Origin: CAYPXJ01 sp964414595 | Lineage (GTDB): Bacteria > Pseudomonadota > Alphaproteobacteria > Rickettsiales > CAIJLX01 | DNA: 28,101 bases | NCBI GenBank assembly: GCA_964414595.1 | Contig: CAYPXJ010000020.1 | Coordinates: forward strand, 1-28,101 | Reading direction: 5' to 3' | Part shown: piece by piece, positions 23,655 through 28,101 of the stretch | Position numbering within the stretch: the stretch's first letter is position 1 | Layout of the letters: each line of letters opens with the position of its first letter | The notes under the pieces: generated by a model | Told to the model about the DNA's origin: nothing | What the model saw: only the letters and a program-made list of their open reading frames with translations | Databases searched by the model: none | Made by a program: the position numbers and the translations under genes

Positions 23655-24238
23655 AACTTTCTCCGCAAACAACATTGCTCGTTATGGCGCTGGAGATGGA
23701 AGCGCGTGGCAAAATCGAAGCGCTCGGCTTTCCGATTATTTTCACCGGCGTCGGTAAAGTAAATGCCGCGCATGCGCTCACCAAACATCTGGCACTGTGT
23801 GAACATACTGGGCATTTGCCGAAACTTGTGCTCAATATTGGCACGGCGGGTAGCCGCAAATTCAAGGCCGGGTCGCTCGTCGCATGTCACCGTTTTGAGC
23901 AACGCGATATGGATGTAACGCCGCTCGGTATGAAAAAATACGAAACACCGTTTGACGATCGCCCGATTACGATTGAACATTCAAAAATTTTTACTGATAT
24001 GCCGCATGGGCTATGTGCCACGGGTGATAATTTCGCGACGGAAGATAAAGACCCGAATCACGAAGTGATCGAAATGGAAGCCTATGCGCTCGCGAAAGTA
24101 TGCACGAAAGAAAATGTGCCGTTCGCCGCAGTAAAATTCATCACCGATGGTATTGATGGCCAGGCTGCAACCGACTGGCCCGCGATGCTTGAGAAGGCAT
24201 CCATTGCGCTGAGTGATTTCGTTACGTCGAAGCTTTAG
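23651..24238 (+). CDS. MTA/SAH-nucleosidase-like purine nucleosidase (phosphorylase superfamily)
   Basis: A 195-residue member of the PNP/UDP phosphorylase superfamily. Visible features are the N-terminal MALEMEARGKIEALGFPIIF, GVGKVNAAHAL at 33-43, LNIGTAGS at 61-68, the ribose-binding VIEMEAYALAKV at 139-150 and KFITDGID, in which Asp166 occupies the catalytic position of MTA/SAH nucleosidases. Such enzymes cleave 5'-methylthioadenosine or S-adenosylhomocysteine to release adenine. It is shorter than E. coli Mtn (about 230), so the exact substrate is uncertain; another nucleoside hydrolase of the superfamily is possible. The 4-nt overlap with apt, which would use the adenine released, favours the MTA/SAH reading. 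The 3' end overlaps rarA by 17 nt in convergent orientation. Confidence 0.8.
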   Translation: MKLSPQTTLLVMALEMEARGKIEALGFPIIFTGVGKVNAAHALTKHLALCEHTGHLPKLVLNIGTAGSRKFKAGSLVACHRFEQRDMDVTPLGMKKYETPFDDRPITIEHSKIFTDMPHGLCATGDNFATEDKDPNHEVIEMEAYALAKVCTKENVPFAAVKFITDGIDGQAATDWPAMLEKASIALSDFVTSKL

Positions 24239-25520
24239 CGCGCAGCTTTTTCCAATATTCTAAACGCTTTTGAATCTCGCGTTCGAAACCACGTTCGACC
24301 GGCATGTAAAATTCCTCACGTTGCATATCCTCCGGAAAATAATTTTGGCCGGAGAATCCTTCTTCCGTATCGTGATCATAGGCGTAATCTTTGCCGTAAC
24401 CGATATCCTTCATCAGTTTCGTCGGTGCGTTTAGAATATGCATCGGCGGCATAAGCGACCCATGTTCTTTTGCGCTGCGTCTCGCGGCGCCATACGCTAC
24501 ATAGGCCGCATTGCTTTTCGGCGCCGTGGCGAGATAAATCACCGACTGCGCGATCGCAAGTTCCCCTTCTGGCGAACCTAAAAAATGATACGCATCTTTC
24601 GCGGCGTTGGCCTGCACCAGCGCCTGCGGGTCGGCCATGCCGATATCCTCGACCGCGAAACGCACCAAACGGCGCGCGATATAAAGCGGATCTTCGCCAC
24701 CCGCTAGCATACGTGCAAACCAATAGAGAGCCGCATCCACATCCGACCCGCGCAGGCTTTTATGCAGCGCGCTGATGAGATTATAATGGCTTTCCTGATG
24801 TTTATCATAAACCGGCGCACGACGTTGCAACAGCGCAGCCAGACCTTTTTCATCCAGCGTTTTTTTGCCCGCATGCGCATAAATAATTTCGATAAAATTA
24901 AGCAGCGCACGCGCATCACCATCCGCCATATGCACGAGTTGTTTACGGGCATTTTCGTTGAGTGGTAATTTTTTCTGCGTGTGTTTTTCCGCGCGCGTAA
25001 TGAGTGTCGAGAGCGCTTCATCGCCCAAACGTTTTAGAATCACCACCTGCATACGCGAAAGCAGCGCCGCGTTGACTTCGAAGGAAGGGTTTTCCGTCGT
25101 CGCGCCGATTAAAATAATCGTGCCGTCTTCCACCACCGGCAAAAACGCATCCTGTTGCGCGCGGTTGAAGCGGTGAATCTCATCGACAAACACAATCGTA
25201 CGCTTGCCTTGTTCCGCGCGCTGACGGGCACGTTCGAAAATTGCTTTCAGTTCGGCCACACCGGAAGCTACTGCCGATACTTGCTCCATCACCGCGTCAG
25301 AACGCTCGGCAAGCAGACGCGCAAGCGTCGTTTTTCCCGAACCCGGTGGGCCCCATAAAATCAAGGATGTGAGATGCCCGTCAGCAAAAATTTTGCCGAG
25401 CAGTCCTCCGGCGGAAAGCACATCTTCCTGGCCCAATACATCTGCCGCAGCGCGAGGACGCAAGCGCTCGGCCAGCGGCGCATTATCTTTGGCGATGGAA
25501 GAAAAAAGTGTGTTCTGCAT
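24222..25520 (-). CDS. rarA: Replication-associated recombination ATPase RarA (MgsA)
   Basis: RarA is a clamp-loader-like AAA+ ATPase that acts at stalled replication forks. The 432-residue product has the N-terminal PLAERLRPRAAADVLGQEDV, Walker A GPPGSGKTT at 57-65, Walker B VFVDEIHRFN at 110-119, sensor 1 LIGATTENPSF, and the C-terminal region with LYWFARMLAGGEDPLYIARR and the PPMHILNAPTKLMKD motif. The ATG at 25518-25520 gives the family N terminus; an upstream in-frame start at 25538 would add six odd residues. It is the only minus-strand gene within the Tol region: divergent from tolB with 45 bp between starts, and convergent with the nucleosidase gene. Confidence 0.95.
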   Translation of the reverse strand: MQNTLFSSIAKDNAPLAERLRPRAAADVLGQEDVLSAGGLLGKIFADGHLTSLILWGPPGSGKTTLARLLAERSDAVMEQVSAVASGVAELKAIFERARQRAEQGKRTIVFVDEIHRFNRAQQDAFLPVVEDGTIILIGATTENPSFEVNAALLSRMQVVILKRLGDEALSTLITRAEKHTQKKLPLNENARKQLVHMADGDARALLNFIEIIYAHAGKKTLDEKGLAALLQRRAPVYDKHQESHYNLISALHKSLRGSDVDAALYWFARMLAGGEDPLYIARRLVRFAVEDIGMADPQALVQANAAKDAYHFLGSPEGELAIAQSVIYLATAPKSNAAYVAYGAARRSAKEHGSLMPPMHILNAPTKLMKDIGYGKDYAYDHDTEEGFSGQNYFPEDMQREEFYMPVERGFEREIQKRLEYWKKLRAKAST

Positions 25521-25542
25521 GGTGCATCCATTGCACATTTCT

Positions 25543-25548
25543 TATAAT
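25543..25548 (+). promoter_or_regulatory. Possible -10 element of the tolB promoter
   Basis: A perfect TATAAT hexamer lies 17 bp upstream of the tolB ATG in the 45-bp gap between the divergent rarA and tolB starts. A TTGCAC is only six bases upstream of it, too close to be its -35, and I see no good -35 at 16-18 bp. If used, tolB would have a very short leader. Confidence 0.35.
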
Positions 25549-25565
25549 TGCGCTATACCCCTTGC

Positions 25566-26903
25566 ATGACCCTCCTCCGCTCCTTTTTCCTCCTCTGCGC
25601 CCTCCTTGTAACCACGGTGGCGCATGCCGAATTACAAATTGATATCACGCGCGGTAATGTGAATCCGTTGCCCATCGCGCTGCCGGATCTCATCAGTCCG
25701 GACGCAAATCTCAAGCGCCGCGGCGGCGATATTATGCGTGTCGTGACGGGTGATTTGGAACGTTCCGGTCTCTTCCGTACCATCGATACGCGCGCGTTTT
25801 TGGAGCCAATTACGAGCGTCGAACAAATCCCCACCTTTGGCGATTGGCGCAAAATCAACGCGCAGGCATTGCTGACCGGTGAAATTCATGAAAAAGAAGC
25901 GGGCCGCGTAGAAGTGGCATTCCGCCTCTGGGATGTGCTCGCGGAGAAGCAGCTCGCGGGTAAAACTTTTGTCGCCGAGGAACAAAATTGGCGGCGCGTG
26001 GCACATCTGATTGCCGATGAAATTTACAAACGCCTGACAGGTGAAGATGGGTATTTTGATTCGCGCGTGGTCTATATTGCCGAGAGTGGCCGCGCCGATC
26101 AGCGCGTGAAGCGCCTCGCTATTATGGATCAGGATGGTGCGAACCACCAATTCCTCACCGACGGCCGCGATTTGGTGCTGACGCCGCGCTTCGACCCTTC
26201 GCGCCAACGCATCATCTATCTTTCCTACATGGGTAATAATCCGCAGGTCTATATCTATAATCTGGAAACCGGCCACGAGGAAAAGCTTGGTATATTCAAA
26301 GGCATGTCTTTTGCGCCGCGTTTTTCGCCCGATGGCAGCGCGGTGATTTTCTCGATTGCCGAAGGCGGTAACACGGAAATTTACGAAATGAGCCTGGCAA
26401 GTAAACAAACCAAACGCCTGACCAATAATCCGGGCATTGATACCTCGCCTTCCTACTCTCCCGATGGCGATTACATCGTTTTCAACTCGGATCGCGGTGG
26501 TAAGAGCCAGCTTTATGTCATGAACCGTGATGGCTCGAATGTACGCCGTATCAGTTTCGGCGATGGAAAATATTCCACGCCGGTCTGGTCTCCGCGCGGG
26601 GATTTGATTGCGTTTACGAAACAGAACAAGGGTCGTTTTGCGATTGGCGTGATGCGTCCGGATGGTTCCGGCGAGCGCACACTGACTGAAAGCTTCCTCG
26701 ACGAAGGCCCGACCTGGTCGCCCAATGGCCGCGTGATTATGTTCTCGCGCCAGACGGAAGGCTATGGCTCGCGCTCGCTTTCCAAAGTCTATTCGGTGGA
26801 TTTAACCGGCTATAATCTGCGTGAAGCGGTAACGCCGCTCGATGCATCCGACCCGGCTTGGAGCCCAGCACTTTCCAATCCATGCAAAGGCGCCGGCTGC
26901 TAA
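25566..26903 (+). CDS. tolB: Tol-Pal system periplasmic protein TolB
   Basis: TolB is the periplasmic beta-propeller that docks on Pal and is pulled by TolA. The 445-residue precursor has a signal peptide (MTLLRSFFLLCALLVTTVAH, cleaved after AHA) followed by LQIDITRGNVNPLPIALPDL, an N-terminal alpha/beta domain and then propeller blades with repeated FSPDG/YSPDG and WSP motifs (PRFSPDGSAVIFSI, PSYSPDGDYIVFNSDRGG, PVWSPRGDLIAFTK, PTWSPNGRVIMFSR). It ends DPAWSPALSNPCKGAGC, with a cysteine pair. The ATG at 25566 is preferred to the in-frame TTG at 25548 because it gives a clean signal peptide. tolB is cut off from tolQRA by apt, a nucleosidase and rarA, and no pal gene follows in the window. 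Confidence 0.96.
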   Translation: MTLLRSFFLLCALLVTTVAHAELQIDITRGNVNPLPIALPDLISPDANLKRRGGDIMRVVTGDLERSGLFRTIDTRAFLEPITSVEQIPTFGDWRKINAQALLTGEIHEKEAGRVEVAFRLWDVLAEKQLAGKTFVAEEQNWRRVAHLIADEIYKRLTGEDGYFDSRVVYIAESGRADQRVKRLAIMDQDGANHQFLTDGRDLVLTPRFDPSRQRIIYLSYMGNNPQVYIYNLETGHEEKLGIFKGMSFAPRFSPDGSAVIFSIAEGGNTEIYEMSLASKQTKRLTNNPGIDTSPSYSPDGDYIVFNSDRGGKSQLYVMNRDGSNVRRISFGDGKYSTPVWSPRGDLIAFTKQNKGRFAIGVMRPDGSGERTLTESFLDEGPTWSPNGRVIMFSRQTEGYGSRSLSKVYSVDLTGYNLREAVTPLDASDPAWSPALSNPCKGAGC

Positions 26904-26912
26904 TTGCGGGAT

Positions 26913-27326
26913 CTAAGCCGCTTCTTCCGTTATATTCTCTGCAGTGTCCGCTTTAGTCAGCGGCTGGTCGTACACAAAATCGCGATAATCGCAGGTCAGC
27001 TCTTCTCCCTGAGCAATATCGCGGGTTGCCACCAAATACCAAACATTATCAATACACGCATCGCATGTATTTGGCTCATCCTGATGGTTCATAAAACGGC
27101 CATTGTCGAAATCCAGAATATATTTTTCTGGCGCTTCTTTTTCGCGGTAGCAATAACGGTGCAAATATTCCTGCGTAACTTTGGGCAAAGCGGCCATCTC
27201 CGTTTCCTCAAAAATAAGCTCGAGGCCTCGGGTCCAGATACGCTGGCCGGCTTTAATCGGCTCATCGGCATAAACGCCAATGCCATGAATAGCGCTCTGA
27301 GTGAGATAATTTTTTACAAGCATCAT
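26913..27326 (-). CDS. Small SET-domain protein 1 (putative protein-lysine methyltransferase)
   Basis: A 137-residue protein that is almost entirely one SET domain, the fold of SAM-dependent protein-lysine methyltransferases. Motifs in order: IHGIGVYADEPIKAGQRIW (13-31), DFDNGRFMNHQDEPN (72-86) and ATRDIAQGEELTCDYRDF (100-117), with Tyr114 at the conserved catalytic tyrosine position. The usual NHS is NHQ here (Asn80, His81, Gln82). The last 20 residues are an acidic tail. Two adjacent ATG codons (27326, 27323) are possible starts. It lies eight bases downstream of a paralogue on the same strand and converges on tolB with nine bases between stops. Its target is unknown. Confidence 0.85.
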   Translation of the reverse strand: MMLVKNYLTQSAIHGIGVYADEPIKAGQRIWTRGLELIFEETEMAALPKVTQEYLHRYCYREKEAPEKYILDFDNGRFMNHQDEPNTCDACIDNVWYLVATRDIAQGEELTCDYRDFVYDQPLTKADTAENITEEAA

Positions 27327-27334
27327 AAGGCTAC

Positions 27335-27724
27335 CTACAAATAACTAGAGGTGAAATCGCCGCAGCAATCGCGATAATCGCAGGTAATTTCTTCATCCTG
27401 CGCAATGTCACGCACTGCCACTAAATATTCGTTCCCATCTTCCGCAACTTCCAAAAGCACGCTTGGATGATTGCTGTGGTTCATGAATCGGCCGTTATCA
27501 CATTCCAGAATCCATTTACCGGGAAATTTTGGATTCTCATACGTATAGCGATCCAAATATTCGCGTGCGATCGGGGGCTGCTCTAAGGCCCACTTCGCAT
27601 CAATCAACTGATCGACACCTTGCTTAAAGGTCCAAACCCACGTGCCTTTTTGAATAGGTTCTGCCGCAAAAACGCCCAGACCGTGAATGCCGCTTTTATC
27701 TAAATAATTTTTGACGAGGAGCAT
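27335..27724 (-). CDS. Small SET-domain protein 2 (putative protein-lysine methyltransferase)
   Basis: A 129-residue single-domain SET protein, clearly paralogous to its two neighbours. Motifs: SGIHGLGVFAAEPIQKGTWV (11-30), ECDNGRFMNHSNHPS (74-88) with the canonical NHS at 82-84, and AVRDIAQDEEITCDYRDCC (103-121) with catalytic-position Tyr117. The first eight residues, MLLVKNYL, match those of protein 1 except for one residue, so the pair arose by duplication. Two cysteines follow the DYR motif (C120, C121); in some SET enzymes post-SET cysteines bind zinc, but too few are present here to claim that. No clear ribosome binding site; it starts 13 bp after the third paralogue ends. Confidence 0.85.
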   Translation of the reverse strand: MLLVKNYLDKSGIHGLGVFAAEPIQKGTWVWTFKQGVDQLIDAKWALEQPPIAREYLDRYTYENPKFPGKWILECDNGRFMNHSNHPSVLLEVAEDGNEYLVAVRDIAQDEEITCDYRDCCGDFTSSYL

Positions 27725-27737
27725 GTTATTGCCACAA

Positions 27738-28101
27738 TTAGGCGAACGCCTGTTTCTTCACCTTGTCGGGATTAAAATTATATTCGTGATCAAACTCACG
27801 GTAATCCGAGGTAATTTCATCGCCCGGCTTCAAATCACGCATGGCGCACATGACATACTCACCCTTGTCGTTGCGGAATAAACGCACCGCCGGATCATCG
27901 CTATGATTCATGAAGCGTGCATTATCAAACTCCAGCACATAACTGCCATATTCCTTATCCAGATAGCCGAATCCTTTGATATATTCACGCGCCGGCTCAG
28001 GCAGTTTTGCAAGGAATTCGTGCGGAACAATGATTTCCAAATCTTTTTCCCACACCCATATTTTTTGGCCTTTACTGACTAATTCGGAAGTAAAAACGCC
28101 A
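27738..28101 (-). CDS. Small SET-domain protein 3, 5'-truncated by window edge
   Basis: The third paralogue runs off the right edge. From the edge the frame reads GVFTSELVSKGQKIWVWEKD, which aligns with the GVFAAEPIQKGTWVW segment of protein 2, so only about 15 N-terminal residues are missing. Later motifs are EFDNARFMNHSDDPA, with canonical NHS, and AMRDLKPGDEITSDYREFD, with the catalytic-position tyrosine. The tail, YNFNPDKVKKQAFA, is basic, unlike the acidic tail of protein 1. A GTG at 28053-28055 is an internal valine codon, not the start. It is upstream of the other two SET genes on the same strand, and further copies could lie outside the window. Confidence 0.85.
   Translation of the reverse strand, partial: GVFTSELVSKGQKIWVWEKDLEIIVPHEFLAKLPEPAREYIKGFGYLDKEYGSYVLEFDNARFMNHSDDPAVRLFRNDKGEYVMCAMRDLKPGDEITSDYREFDHEYNFNPDKVKKQAFA

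Noticed and set aside
25632..26408. 258-codon minus-strand frame antisense to tolB
   Set aside because: Despite its length it is fully antisense to tolB, which has a signal peptide and clear propeller repeats.

Overview
The window looks like a chromosomal segment of a flagellated, Gram-negative alphaproteobacterium. Evidence for Gram-negative is the set of outer-membrane genes: a porin, BamB and TolQRAB. Evidence for Alphaproteobacteria is a muramidase-less FlgJ, an alphaproteobacterial-style tRNA-Asp, and the TPR protein/IspE and YfgM-like/BamB/Der gene orders. The class assignment is an inference from gene content; no 16S rRNA gene is present and the lineage below class cannot be told. Coding density is very high, with many 1-20 nt overlaps and no gap above about 135 bp.

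Layout. (1) 1-6721, plus strand: a flagellar operon with flgI (5' end cut off), rod-binding FlgJ, a FlgN-like chaperone, flgK, flgL, fliW and a FliB-type flagellin lysine methylase. (2) 6718-8234: a compact block with a 23-residue membrane peptide, a three-TM holin and a GH108 endolysin on the minus strand, and a divergent DUF3307 membrane protein. (3) 8256-14584, minus strand: tRNA-Asp, ispE, a large membrane-anchored TPR protein, der, bamB and a YfgM-like protein. (4) 14670-17488: malate synthase (plus) and a histidine-rich porin (minus) converge on a strong terminator; a long palindrome lies upstream of the porin. (5) 17623-20590, minus: folD, an unknown four-TM protein, ppa and mutY. (6) 20611-26903, mostly plus: a DUF3147 membrane protein, tolQ-tolR-tolA, apt, an MTA/SAH-type nucleosidase, rarA (minus), tolB. 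(7) 26913-28101, minus: three tandem paralogous SET-domain genes, the last cut by the window edge.

How the genes work together. The first block builds and decorates the flagellum: P-ring, rod cap, hook-filament junction, flagellin homeostasis and flagellin methylation. bamB, tolQRAB and the porin serve the outer membrane. apt and the nucleosidase form a two-step adenine salvage pair placed inside the Tol locus. The holin/endolysin pair resembles a phage lysis cassette but has no other phage genes around it.

Most worth following up: the histidine-rich porin with a Zur-like palindrome upstream; the triple SET-domain array; a MutY whose catalytic Asp position holds Glu; FliW followed directly by FliB in an apparent alphaproteobacterium; the stand-alone lysis module with its hairpin and 23-residue neighbour; and the Tol operon split by purine-salvage and rarA genes.
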